A stretch of 64,000 nucleotides of DNA from NCBI RefSeq assembly GCF_003208175.1, contig NZ_QKMR01000005.1, positions 1 through 64,000 of the forward strand. Reading direction: 5' to 3'. A program made the translations under genes and the position numbers. Under the pieces are notes generated by a model. The model did not search any database, was not told where the DNA came from, and saw nothing but the letters and a program-made list of their open reading frames with translations. The stretch comes from Ruminiclostridium sufflavum DSM 19573 (GTDB taxonomy: Bacteria > Bacillota > Clostridia > Acetivibrionales > DSM-1351). Shown piece by piece: positions 7,840 to 16,401 of the stretch (the first letter of the stretch is position 1; each line of letters begins with the position of its first letter).

Positions 7840-9456
7840 CTTTTCTATATGAGATAATTTTTCAACCAGTATGGGGAAGGAAAATATCAGTTCTCCGGTT
7901 TTTTTCAAAACATCTGTATCCTCAATATGGGTTTTCCTTTCAGCCAGCAATTCTTCTTTTTCTGATTTATATTGCTCTATGCTATCCGCCAGTCTTTCTA
8001 TATCCTCAAGAATATATTTTTCTGCTTTTTCGGCTGCATTACGGAGGCTTTTTGTAAGATTCTCCATTTCTATACAGCATTTATCAGTCAGCTTTTCAAG
8101 GCTGTTTATTTTTGAATCCAGATTGGCCGTTATTGATTGATGCATTGAACTGCTTTCCAGCAGGCTGCTGTAATATTCGTTATCCGTATGACTGCAGACA
8201 GAGCAAATGGTATCCAGCACAAACTGATCAATGGCATTGCCTTTTATGTCCTTACAGCTGCAAGCTGTATTATCCCTTCGCTTGGTTTGGCATTTATACA
8301 GAAAGCGAGGCTTCCCGTTGGTATACCTGCCTGTTTCCCTGTGTGTAAGGAGATTCCTTCCGCAATAGGGGCAGGCGATCAGACCGGATAACAGGGAGTG
8401 GGTTTTTTCATTAGGGCGGATATATTTATCCTTGTTTTCCTCTAGTATATTTTGTGCCAATATCCATTCCCTGCCGGAAATGATTCCTTTATGTCTTCCT
8501 ATAGCTATAATCCAGTCTTCAATGCTACGACGCTGGATTTTTTGAGTGTAGGAGGGATGAATGATGGTGCTTTCGTCTTTTATTTCTTTAACCTGCAAGG
8601 TTTTATTGTAGACCATCAAACCGCACTTGCCGTTAAAATCAGCCTCTTTTGCATAAATTGGCACTTTAAAAGCTGATAAATAAGCATATGTGTCTTTATC
8701 GGCAGCAGCATATACGGGGTTTGTCAAAATGTTTCTTATGCTGATTCTTGTGTGGTTTTTCCTGTTTTTTGTAAGGATTTTCTTTTGATAAGCCCAATTT
8801 ACTACATTTTGAACACTTCTGGATTCCAGAAAGCGCATAAATATTTCTCTGACAATAGCCTGCTCCTCAGGAACCGGCTCCAAATGGTTCAGCGATGTTT
8901 TTTTGCTGCCGATACTAATATACTCTTTTTTTGATACGAAGCCTGTGGGAGCAGTACCGCCAAGCCATCGTCCTTCCTTCGCAAGCTCATACATGTTGTC
9001 TGATATTCTCTCCGCAATAATGTCACGCTCAAATTCTGCAATAGATGCAAGTAAGCTCATTATTATTTTTCCGGTTTTAGAGCTTGTATCTACCTCGTCT
9101 GTGCAGGAGACGAAAGAAATTTTTTTCTGCCTCAGCTGTTCCACAAGATTAAGCAAATCAAGAGTGCGTCTGGATATACGGTCGAATTTATAACAGATTA
9201 CCGCTTTGATTTTATTATCCTTAATATCCTGAAGCAGCTGCATATACTCCGGCCGGTCGGAATAAAAACCGGACAAGCCTTCATCCTTATAAACTATTAT
9301 ATCCTCATCATGGGCGTCAAATTTTAAAACGGCATAGCTTTTGCATTTGCTGATTTGATTATCTATGCTTTTTCCGGTTTCGGTTATCTTTGATTTGCGG
9401 GCATAGACTGCAACTTTTCGATTGTCCTCCGGTTTGCTTTCTGTTTTTGAAATCAT
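7612..9456 (-). CDS. Large serine recombinase of the sigK intervening element
   Basis: 614 residues. An N-terminal resolvase domain has the nucleophile Ser22 in VYARKS; then comes a recombinase domain, a zinc-ribbon (ACPYCGR ... C.TKRR....C) and a long coiled-coil near residues 455-520. This is the architecture of SpoIVCA/SprA-type enzymes. Start chosen at 9456 with GGGAGGAG before it; it overlaps the small upstream gene. The last 19 codons lie beyond the crossover, antisense to sigK, so excision would replace the C terminus. Predicted role: excise the element in the mother cell to rebuild sigK. Confidence 0.93.
   Translation of the reverse strand: MISKTESKPEDNRKVAVYARKSKITETGKSIDNQISKCKSYAVLKFDAHDEDIIVYKDEGLSGFYSDRPEYMQLLQDIKDNKIKAVICYKFDRISRRTLDLLNLVEQLRQKKISFVSCTDEVDTSSKTGKIIMSLLASIAEFERDIIAERISDNMYELAKEGRWLGGTAPTGFVSKKEYISIGSKKTSLNHLEPVPEEQAIVREIFMRFLESRSVQNVVNWAYQKKILTKNRKNHTRISIRNILTNPVYAAADKDTYAYLSAFKVPIYAKEADFNGKCGLMVYNKTLQVKEIKDESTIIHPSYTQKIQRRSIEDWIIAIGRHKGIISGREWILAQNILEENKDKYIRPNEKTHSLLSGLIACPYCGRNLLTHRETGRYTNGKPRFLYKCQTKRRDNTACSCKDIKGNAIDQFVLDTICSVCSHTDNEYYSSLLESSSMHQSITANLDSKINSLEKLTDKCCIEMENLTKSLRNAAEKAEKYILEDIERLADSIEQYKSEKEELLAERKTHIEDTDVLKKTGELIFSFPILVEKLSHIEKSELIRKIVEKIFIIPNAGGDDEVHIFIKGTSEEEYQDFFQMVSERSDLCVTGKNSIFYAPGSISCKTCTFIHIKG
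7671..7675 (+). other. Left att core (AAATG) inside sigK
   Basis: AAATG occurs at the exact point where sigK homology is lost, and again at 14753-14757 where it resumes. The left inner arm (from 7676, CTATTCTTACCTGTTACAC) is an imperfect inverted copy of the right inner arm (about 14730-14752), as expected for the two arms of an attP-like site. Confidence 0.75.
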
Positions 9457-9664
9457 AATGCTCCTCCCGCAAAAGCTGCTTTGTTTTTTCTTGCGGTATG
9501 CTGTAAGAATATTCCAGGCTGATGCACTCCTCGATGGCGCTATAATTGACTCCTGTCAAAGAAATATATTTAGCTGCTTTTTCTGCTCTGAATTGAAGCA
9601 CTGATTTGCAGATGTACTGCAGCTGTTTTTGTGACTGACTGTGAAGGACAGCTTTAAAAGCCAT
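9359..9664 (-). CDS. Small protein upstream of recombinase; candidate directionality factor
   Basis: 101 residues, preceded by GGGAGGT 7 nt before ATG. Its 3' end overlaps the recombinase start by ~98 bp in another frame. The sequence is helical and basic with a Lys/Arg-rich tail; I do not recognise a family. Small genes beside skin recombinases encode recombination directionality factors in C. difficile and B. subtilis, so that role is a reasonable hypothesis from position only. Confidence 0.6.
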   Translation of the reverse strand: MAFKAVLHSQSQKQLQYICKSVLQFRAEKAAKYISLTGVNYSAIEECISLEYSYSIPQEKTKQLLREEHYDFKNRKQTGGQSKSCSLCPQIKDNRNRKKHR

Positions 9665-9713
9665 TTATAATACCTCCCTTATAAATTAAATATATTTTTG
9701 GAGATATTTGTCC

Positions 9714-9733
9714 TATGCATGATTATGCATGAT
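9714..9733. repeat. Perfect tandem decamer TATGCATGAT x2
   Basis: Two adjacent identical 10-mers, each holding the palindrome ATGCAT, ~50 bp upstream of the small gene at 9664. The place fits a regulator site for the recombinase operon. Confidence 0.5.
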
Positions 9734-9758
9734 ATAGAAGTAAAAGCAGCACAAAAAA

Positions 9759-9783
9759 GGCTATTGACGTATCGCCAATAGCC
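9759..9783 (-). terminator. Terminator of the ABC/CARDB operon
   Basis: GGCTATTG and CAATAGCC form an 8-bp stem; on the minus strand it is followed by TTTTTT. Confidence 0.75.
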
Positions 9784-9828
9784 GGATATTTTTTGGAAAA
9801 TATTTTATTGAAAGGCTGCCGGAGAGGC

Positions 9829-11223
9829 TTATTCGGATTTTATTGCTTCCAGAGCACTGAGCTTCATGGCTCTTCTTGCGGGTGAAAAACCGGAAACAAG
9901 TCCTATAAAGATAGCAAAAGCGATAGAGGTAAGTGCCAGCCAGATAGGTATTACGGATATCCTGCTTTCGGCATCTCCCATACCCATGCCCATACCCATA
10001 CTGAGCATGCCTCCGCTTTCGGAATTCATAAAACTCTTGCCGATTGTGTTTAAAGCAAAGGAAGCAAGATAACTCAAAATAACGCCGATACAGCCTCCCA
10101 ATAATCCGATGATACCTGCTTCCAGCAGAAACAAATGCCGGATGTTTCCCATTTTGCAGCCAAGAACCTTCATTACGCCTATTTCACGGGTCCTTTCATA
10201 GATGGACATAATCATTGTATTTGTTATACCAAGAGCAGAAATAATGAGGGATATGGCTCCAATGGCTCCAAGCACCAGCTGAATAGTCTGAGACTGCTTT
10301 TGCATGGATTTTCGCATATCTGCAAGGCTGTTGGTTCCGTAGCCCAGATCATCAATTTCAGACTGAATCCGATCAACATCCTTGATTTTATCCACCATGA
10401 CCATAAGGCGATCGAAGCTCTTGCCGATGCTGTTGGTATCAAACATCATGCTGCTTTGGCTCTGGCCGTTCTGGGCTTTGGCAGCGTCCTTCATAAGCTT
10501 TTTAAGATTAAGGTAATCCATGAAGATATATTGATCCTTCTGCCAATCGTTCGTTATATCTAAGACTCCTACAGCTTTCAATTTGTAGAGCTTGGGAGCC
10601 TTGTCTGAAGTGTCGGATCCACCTAAACCCTGTTGCTGCTGCTTTTCTCCATAGCTCATGTCAAAGGTTGCCTCGATTTTATCGGTCAATACATTAACGG
10701 CGGGCTGTCCGTCTACCGAGCCATAGCGGCTCTTTGGGTTGTAAAAGTATTGAGGGATATTACCGCCCACTACGATTTTGTCCGAATCGCCCTCCTGAAG
10801 CAACCGGCCCTCGGCAATGGGATAATCAAAATTCGGCATTGATTTTACATCAATCCCCATAACCTGTACATAGGCCATGTACTTGCCTGATATAAGCTTC
10901 ATGCTGCTTTCAATGACGGGGGTTATACCCTTGATTCCTTCAATTTTGCTTATTTTTGTTATGGCGGCATCGTCAAGAACGATTTCCTTTTGTGGTCCGC
11001 CGGAGCTGTCGGGATCGTTTCTGTATGTGGTAACGTTAATGATATTAAGGTTGCCCATTTGCTTTAATTGGGCTTCAAAACTCTCATTCATACCCATTCC
11101 AAGGGAAACCATGACAACAATGGATGCGGTTCCTATGACAACACCGAGAACAGTCAGTATAGTTCTGGTTTTTCTTCTGAAGAGATTCTTTAACCCCATT
11201 AAAAGTATATCAAAGTTCCTCAT
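9829..11223 (-). CDS. MacB-like ABC transporter permease
   Basis: 464 residues. One N-terminal membrane segment (RRKTRTILTVLGVVIGTASI), a large extracytoplasmic MacB-type domain (~50-320), and three C-terminal membrane segments with EIGVMKVLGCKMG and FSPARRAMKLSALEAI, the FtsX-like signature. A Met-Gly repeat SMGMGMGMGD (~400) lies in an outer loop. The start overlaps the preceding gene's stop by 14 bp. It would work with the ATPase at 13771-14493. Such mechanotransmitting systems export or sense peptides or lipoproteins; the substrate is unknown. Confidence 0.88.
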   Translation of the reverse strand: MRNFDILLMGLKNLFRRKTRTILTVLGVVIGTASIVVMVSLGMGMNESFEAQLKQMGNLNIINVTTYRNDPDSSGGPQKEIVLDDAAITKISKIEGIKGITPVIESSMKLISGKYMAYVQVMGIDVKSMPNFDYPIAEGRLLQEGDSDKIVVGGNIPQYFYNPKSRYGSVDGQPAVNVLTDKIEATFDMSYGEKQQQQGLGGSDTSDKAPKLYKLKAVGVLDITNDWQKDQYIFMDYLNLKKLMKDAAKAQNGQSQSSMMFDTNSIGKSFDRLMVMVDKIKDVDRIQSEIDDLGYGTNSLADMRKSMQKQSQTIQLVLGAIGAISLIISALGITNTMIMSIYERTREIGVMKVLGCKMGNIRHLFLLEAGIIGLLGGCIGVILSYLASFALNTIGKSFMNSESGGMLSMGMGMGMGDAESRISVIPIWLALTSIAFAIFIGLVSGFSPARRAMKLSALEAIKSE

Positions 11224-13597
11224 CTATCATAAATTCCTTTCTTGCTTTTATTTTTTTGCGAATTACGAGTACAGTAATGGTTATTATTATAAGTAGCAAA
11301 GCTCCTCCTCCGATAAAAGCCCATAGTGGAATTTGTTTGCCGGCTTCCTGAGGAGGAATTGAGCCATCACCGTCAGCGGGAGGCTCCACAGGCATTTCAG
11401 AAGCATTAAAGGATATCTCTTTTTTTACTTCCTGCTTTTTACCATCTGCATCTTCATATGAGAAAACAAGGAAGCCATTCACAGGGCCTGCTGCTTCGGG
11501 AGTAACAGCGCCGTCAAAGGAATCTGTTTTTCCGGGTTCAAAATTACCCACATAATAGCTGGTTCCCTCAACTCTGAAATTGCCTTCAAGCTTTACCAGC
11601 AAATTATATAAGGTGGATTTGCCCATATTGTAGAAGCTAACATTTATAGGCACCGGGGAACCCAAATAGGCTTCGGCGGGAAAGCTTAAATCTCCCACTA
11701 CCAGACGCGGGGTCTGCTGGAGGGAAACACCCACAACATCCTTGGTAGTATAAGGATTTCCTTTTTCATCCTCGTACTCGTAATTTATACTTATCATATA
11801 CTGCTTGGGAGCAGCATCCGATTTTGAAGAGAAGCTGACCTGTTTCTGAACCCTGCCTTTGGGGGCTATGCTATCGATATAAAAAGAGTTTGAATTAACA
11901 GTTGTAAAGGTTCCGTCATCAGAAGTAAGAGTTACTTTAACATTGCTGATGGTGGAGGCCTTACTTGTATTCAATATTGACAGGTTCAGGGTAAAGGGCT
12001 GGCCTGCACTTATGATTTCAGGATTAACGCTGTATTTGTCAATGATGAGTCTGGGGACAGACTTTCCGGTGGAATTTTCTATATTGAGGCCGACGTACTG
12101 CATGACTGTCTGTTTGGTAACAGTTCCATCAACAGGTGCGTCATATTCAACATTCAATGAAACGGCATAATTTTTTGTTACTGCCTCATCCGAAACATAA
12201 AGCTGAAACTGAACATTCTTTGATTCCCCCTTTTTCAGTGTGGGAATTATAATTGTATTCTGAGTTCTGGGTATCAGCTCCTTGTCTGCTGATATAGTTA
12301 CCTTTATATTATGAGCATCTGCCGAGCCGGTATTGGCTATGTCAAAAGACACAGGAGCACTGTCACCGGGTGATAGTACATTTTCGGGCGATACAATGCT
12401 TTTCATCTCGACAATTGTGTGAGAGTCCTCCGATACCACATTATAGAAAAATTCCATTTCATCGGAATATAAAGAACCGGTACTATCCGAATAATCTACC
12501 TTTACTTTCAGACTGTTTGCGCCGGTTTCGATTTTGGAGGAAGCAAACAGATTAAATGAAAATACGGACGAAGTACCGGAATAAATGGCTGTCTGAGTTT
12601 TTTTATTTGTATTCCCGATTATACTTGCTCCGTCATTTTTCAATCCAAGTAAGGTGACCGTTACATTTTTTGCCGATATGGCACCGTTGTTTTCCAAGGC
12701 TACATCAAGCTTGAAATTCTTTCCGGGAAGTACAGGTGAAGGATTTGTCGAGACTGTTTTTAAATCCAGCTTTGGAAGCCGGCTGCCTTCCAAGGTTTTT
12801 AAATAACCCGTTTCCGTATTGCTGAAATAATCTCCTGAAGCATTATAATATTGGAGATTAAATTTTATGGGATAGGTTTTAGGGGTTGCGCCGTAGGATA
12901 TCTTGAAAGTAAATTTGACATTCTTGCTTTCATTTGGCTGCAAGGATTCCAGTGTATGAGACGGATTCATTGCTTCAACGGTAATTGGAGCAGAGTCGTC
13001 AAGCACCGGAGAAACCACAATATTTCTTGCATAGTACAGGCTGGTGTTTTTAAGGGGAAGAGTATAGGTGATTTCAGCACCGGCTTGTCCGGAGGGTATG
13101 GCTGAATTCTCTGCAATTTGGATTTTTGGGGCATATTTTGTAGTATCTACCGGGGTGGAAGGAGTGTCATCCTTGATCACAGCCTCGGAGATAGTAACGA
13201 AATCTGTTTGGGAGTTGGTTCCTGACGGTGTGGTATATTTTATGGTAACCTGAAGCTTATTGGATGATCCGTCATATTTATAATTGTAAGCATTGGTCAT
13301 AAAGACGGTAGCATCAAGGGTAGCAATATCTACAGGGATGATGGAACCGGAATTTTTTATTGAGAAGGAAGAACTGCTGTCAATTGCTATGTATATGTCC
13401 GAAACATCGGCACTATATTTTTTTACATTAAGAGTCATACTGAATTCGTCACCGGATTTAATGGTTGTCTTATTAATGTTGTAGCCTTCAAGACTTACAT
13501 CTTGTGCGGCAGTTGCCGGTAATGTAACCGTAAATATTTCCGACAACAGAATAAAACAAATTAAAAGTATAGCTGCAAGTTTTTTTAACACGTTCAT
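11210..13597 (-). CDS. Secreted, membrane-anchored protein with CARDB/NEW3-like repeats
   Basis: 795 residues: signal peptide (~1-31), about six Ig-like beta repeats of ~110 residues, each beginning like NPEIISAGQPFTLNLSILN or SPGDSAPVSFDIANTG, then a Pro-rich linker, a C-terminal membrane segment (~755-776) and a basic tail. The repeats are of the CARDB/NEW3 kind. It sits between the ATPase and permease genes, so it may be an extracytoplasmic partner of the transporter. Substrate or ligand unknown. Confidence 0.8.
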   Translation of the reverse strand: MNVLKKLAAILLICFILLSEIFTVTLPATAAQDVSLEGYNINKTTIKSGDEFSMTLNVKKYSADVSDIYIAIDSSSSFSIKNSGSIIPVDIATLDATVFMTNAYNYKYDGSSNKLQVTIKYTTPSGTNSQTDFVTISEAVIKDDTPSTPVDTTKYAPKIQIAENSAIPSGQAGAEITYTLPLKNTSLYYARNIVVSPVLDDSAPITVEAMNPSHTLESLQPNESKNVKFTFKISYGATPKTYPIKFNLQYYNASGDYFSNTETGYLKTLEGSRLPKLDLKTVSTNPSPVLPGKNFKLDVALENNGAISAKNVTVTLLGLKNDGASIIGNTNKKTQTAIYSGTSSVFSFNLFASSKIETGANSLKVKVDYSDSTGSLYSDEMEFFYNVVSEDSHTIVEMKSIVSPENVLSPGDSAPVSFDIANTGSADAHNIKVTISADKELIPRTQNTIIIPTLKKGESKNVQFQLYVSDEAVTKNYAVSLNVEYDAPVDGTVTKQTVMQYVGLNIENSTGKSVPRLIIDKYSVNPEIISAGQPFTLNLSILNTSKASTISNVKVTLTSDDGTFTTVNSNSFYIDSIAPKGRVQKQVSFSSKSDAAPKQYMISINYEYEDEKGNPYTTKDVVGVSLQQTPRLVVGDLSFPAEAYLGSPVPINVSFYNMGKSTLYNLLVKLEGNFRVEGTSYYVGNFEPGKTDSFDGAVTPEAAGPVNGFLVFSYEDADGKKQEVKKEISFNASEMPVEPPADGDGSIPPQEAGKQIPLWAFIGGGALLLIIITITVLVIRKKIKARKEFMIDEEL

Positions 13598-13770
13598 ATG
13601 TATTTACCTCCAAGCCTCACTGGACTGTCATTAATTTTTATACTGTATTTGCATATCAAATTTAAAGAAAACCGTTTATACAGCCGCAATATACGACTTA
13701 ACATCGTAAGATGCTATACTGCTTTTACTGAGTGCTGACTATAACATCAAACAGGAGATGTTAAGCGGTA

Positions 13771-14493
13771 TTATATTATCTTTTCCGCCGGCAGGTTAGA
13801 CGACGGGGTCTGGGTTACTACCTTTTCAATATTTCCATCAAGAATATGAATTACTTTATCTGCGTAATTTGCAATGCTGATATCGTGTGTAACGATTATC
13901 AATGTCTGGGAGTTCCTTCTTGCCATACCTGTGATTAGATTCATAACATCAATGGTTGTCTTGGAATCCAGATTTCCGGTGGGCTCATCTGCAAAAATAA
14001 TTTGAGGGTTTCCCACAAAGGCTCTGGCTATGCCTACTCTTTGCTGTTGACCGCCGCTCATCTGGGACGGTTTTCTGTTGTTGTGAGAGGTTAGCCCAAC
14101 GGCATTAAGCATTTGCTGTGATTTTTTATCCCGCAGTCTGCGAGGGATGCCTTTGAAAGCCAGAGGCAGACCGACATTTTCCAGAGCAGTCAAGCCTGGC
14201 AGCAGATTGTACGACTGGAAAACAAAACCAATGTATTTTTGGCGGAACAAAACAAGCCTCTGCTCATTCAGCTTTTCGATATGTATATCTTTGATAATTA
14301 TTTCACCTCTGGATGGCTTTTCAAGACCGGCCAGAAGATTTAAAAGAGTGGATTTGCCGGAGCCGGAGGTTCCCAGAAGACAACATATTTCACCCTTTTG
14401 GATAGTAAGGTCGATATTCTGCAGGGCAACGACTTTTTCGTTACCTACCCTGTATACCTTTCTTACTCCTTTAAGTTCAATCAAACTACCCAA
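13771..14493 (-). CDS. MacB/LolD-type ABC transporter ATPase
   Basis: About 240 residues from a TTG start at 14493 (LGSLIELKGVRKVYRVG), chosen for the GGAGG 7 nt upstream; the longer frame from 14568 lacks such a site. Walker A GTSGSGKST, signature MSGGQQQR, Walker B IIFADEPTGNLDSKT and H-loop IVTHD are intact. First gene of the element's operon; powers the permease at 9829-11223. Confidence 0.92.
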   Translation of the reverse strand: MGSLIELKGVRKVYRVGNEKVVALQNIDLTIQKGEICCLLGTSGSGKSTLLNLLAGLEKPSRGEIIIKDIHIEKLNEQRLVLFRQKYIGFVFQSYNLLPGLTALENVGLPLAFKGIPRRLRDKKSQQMLNAVGLTSHNNRKPSQMSGGQQQRVGIARAFVGNPQIIFADEPTGNLDSKTTIDVMNLITGMARRNSQTLIIVTHDISIANYADKVIHILDGNIEKVVTQTPSSNLPAEKII

Positions 14494-14752
14494 ATATTCA
14501 CCCTCCTTAAAAAAGTTTAACTGAGAATTAGACGAAATTGAATTTATATAGTTCCCTAAAATTAACAAAAGGTTATATAATCTATAATCTATTATATAAC
14601 TTCCAGTAAAATTAAAGGTAACAAAAATGTAACCATTTACAGGCTTTAATTTGAAGGCTGTAAGTCTGAATGCCGCCGGATTTCAATAAATGGGGGATTG
14701 CTTGAATAAGGACTGAAAAAAGGTATAGATGTGTTAACAAGGCTATAATAGC

Positions 14753-14757
14753 AAATG
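14753..14757 (+). other. Right att core (AAATG) at sigK 3' segment
   Basis: Second copy of the AAATG core. From its last base onward the sigK reading frame resumes as gaa-att-cta-atg. Confidence 0.75.
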
Positions 14758-15125
14758 AAATTCTAATGCAAATAAGAGCTTCTAAAAAAATACAGAATGA
14801 AGTTTCTTTACAAGATCCTATCGGGGTGGATAAAGAGGGCAATGAGATTACACTTATTGATTTAATTAGCAATGACTCTGAATCCGTAGTGGATGAGGTC
14901 GAACTGAAAATGCAGGTTAAGAAGCTGTACAGCAAAATGAAGGTTACTCTTAAAAACAGAGAAAAGGTAGTACTTGAATTAAGGTACGGCTTACAAAACG
15001 GAACAAGCAAAACCCAAAGGGAAATAGCAAAAATGCTCGGGATTTCAAGATCATACGTATCCAGAATTGAAAAGAAAGCAATAAAAAAATTAAGCAAGGA
15101 ACTAAAACCGGAAGGCTGTCAATAA
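14757..15125 (+). CDS. sigK: sigK 3' segment (sigma-K C-terminal half)
   Basis: 122 codons continue sigma-K after excision: EILMQIRASKKIQNEVSLQD, then PIGVDKEGNEITLIDLI, and region 4 with helix-turn-helix TQREIAKMLGISRSYVSRIE. It has no promoter, ribosome site or own start of note; an internal ATG at 14766 gives the 119-aa frame seen without rearrangement. It should be translated only after the element is removed and joined to the 7321-7675 segment. Confidence 0.93.
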   Translation, partial: EILMQIRASKKIQNEVSLQDPIGVDKEGNEITLIDLISNDSESVVDEVELKMQVKKLYSKMKVTLKNREKVVLELRYGLQNGTSKTQREIAKMLGISRSYVSRIEKKAIKKLSKELKPEGCQ

Positions 15126-15207
15126 ATAAACATAATGCCCCCTATTTAAGCATAAAGAACCCTATATTTTTTAAAGTCAAAACTATCCTCTGATAGTTTG
15201 GTTTTAG

Positions 15208-15266
15208 GCATACCTCCACATGCATAATAAAACAATTCTATAATGTGGAGGTATGCATCTTTTTTA
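15208..15266 (+). terminator. Terminator after sigK
   Basis: A perfect 14-bp stem (GCATACCTCCACAT at 15208-15221 / ATGTGGAGGTATGC at 15243-15256), 21-nt loop, then ATC and six T. A smaller hairpin, AAACTATC/GATAGTTT, precedes it. Confidence 0.8.
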
Positions 15267-15324
15267 CACGGCATTCTGACCTTTCCCCAATACATAAGGG
15301 CAGCAACATATAAACCTTGATATA

Positions 15325-15717
15325 TTAAAACTTAATCACCTTAGGTGCATCTGTGAAAGATGAGATTGTAGCGGTAGCATCCTTGAGATAAAAAACCTGA
15401 CAGTTGCCGTCATCGGCTTTGTACATTCCCTGAAGGGAAGGATAGGCATCCAGCATATGCTGCCTTGCTTCTGCTCTGTCATCCTCTACGGCTGCAGCTT
15501 CCACACGAATCCATCTGCCTCCTGCCATTCCGCAGATTTCAATCTTGGAATTTTCTTTCATTTGTTTTGATACATTTTTTATTTTGCCGGTTTGAAGGTA
15601 AAGCTTATTATCAAAAATATCAACAGTGCCAAAAGGACGAACCCTTGGTTGGTTACCTTCAACGGTTGCTAGGTAATATGTTTCGCATTTTTTCAAAAAC
15701 TCATAAACTTCATTCAT
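15325..15717 (-). CDS. Pyridoxamine 5'-phosphate oxidase-family (FMN) protein
   Basis: 130 residues, split-barrel flavin-binding fold: YLATVEGNQPRVRPFG near the N terminus, the QTGKIKNVSKQM segment, and the C-terminal VFYLKDATATI strand. Such small members are often FMN- or F420-dependent reductases of unknown substrate. Transcribed away from the HxlR regulator gene at 15850, which probably controls it. Confidence 0.85.
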   Translation of the reverse strand: MNEVYEFLKKCETYYLATVEGNQPRVRPFGTVDIFDNKLYLQTGKIKNVSKQMKENSKIEICGMAGGRWIRVEAAAVEDDRAEARQHMLDAYPSLQGMYKADDGNCQVFYLKDATATISSFTDAPKVIKF

Positions 15718-15849
15718 AAATATTCTCCATTTCTTTTAAGATTGACTTTTAATCTATTTTTTAATATTATTAAACTATTATACAAGGTTATAATCAAGTA
15801 CGATTTTTTAATATAGTAAGTATCAATTTGGATACTAAGGAGGAAAATT

Positions 15850-16233
15850 ATGCAGAAAGAGTTATTTGGCATTTGTCCATTTGTGACGGCGCAAAAACTG
15901 CTTACCGGAAAATGGACGCTGCTCATTATGCGTAATCTGAGCATAAGGACAATACGTTTTAATGAGCTGCAAAGAGAGCTTCCAAATTTAACGCAGTCTA
16001 CTTTGACAAAGCAGCTGCGTATGATGGAAGAAAATGGACTGATTATCAGAACAGTATATAATCAGATACCGCCAAAGGTTGAGTATTCACTCAGTGAGCT
16101 GGGGAATCATTTCAAGCCTGTTTTGGATGCGCTTCAAATATGGGGGAACGAATATATTGAGTATTTAAAAGAAAATAACAGACCGGCTGAAAAGCAACAT
16201 GAATTAATTGATGGTGAAGGGAATTCTTTTTAA
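15850..16233 (+). CDS. HxlR-family winged-helix regulator
   Basis: 127 residues. Cys9 in ICPFVTAQKLLTGKWTLLIM precedes the wHTH, as in redox-sensing HypR-type members. The remaining fold RFNELQRELPNLTQSTLTKQ and the wing PPKVEYSLSELG are typical. Ribosome site AAGGAGG. Divergent from the PPOX-family gene, suggesting local regulation, perhaps in response to electrophiles or oxidants. Confidence 0.92.
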   Translation: MQKELFGICPFVTAQKLLTGKWTLLIMRNLSIRTIRFNELQRELPNLTQSTLTKQLRMMEENGLIIRTVYNQIPPKVEYSLSELGNHFKPVLDALQIWGNEYIEYLKENNRPAEKQHELIDGEGNSF

Positions 16234-16247
16234 AATTAAAGGCTTGT

Positions 16248-16294
16248 AAAAGAATGACCCCTTGCTTGGGTTTTTCAAGGGGTCATTCTTTTTT
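16248..16294 (+). terminator. Strong terminator
   Basis: AAAAGAATGACCCCTTG pairs with CAAGGGGTCATTCTTTT across an 11-nt loop and runs into six T. Confidence 0.85.
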
Positions 16295-16401
16295 GACGGC
16301 TGCTAAAGTCAATTGCGGTTCACAGTTCATGCCTTCATGAAGATAGGATACAGTTTTTTCGGATTAATTAAGCTTTTCAATGCAGGCTGTTACAGCGCAG
16401 G

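Larger units (their letters stand above)
7671..14752. mobile_element. sigK intervening ('skin'-type) element, ~7.1 kb
   Basis: Bounded by the AAATG cores; repeat-to-repeat distance is 7082 bp. Contents, all on the minus strand: serine recombinase, a small upstream gene, and a three-gene ABC/CARDB operon. No phage structural genes are present, unlike the much larger prophage-like skin elements described for B. subtilis and C. difficile. Joining of flanks restores an intact sigK frame. Confidence 0.88.

Noticed and set aside
7871-9193. Several plus-strand ORFs opposite the recombinase
   Set aside because: Shadows of the clearly coding minus strand; no ribosome sites or domains.
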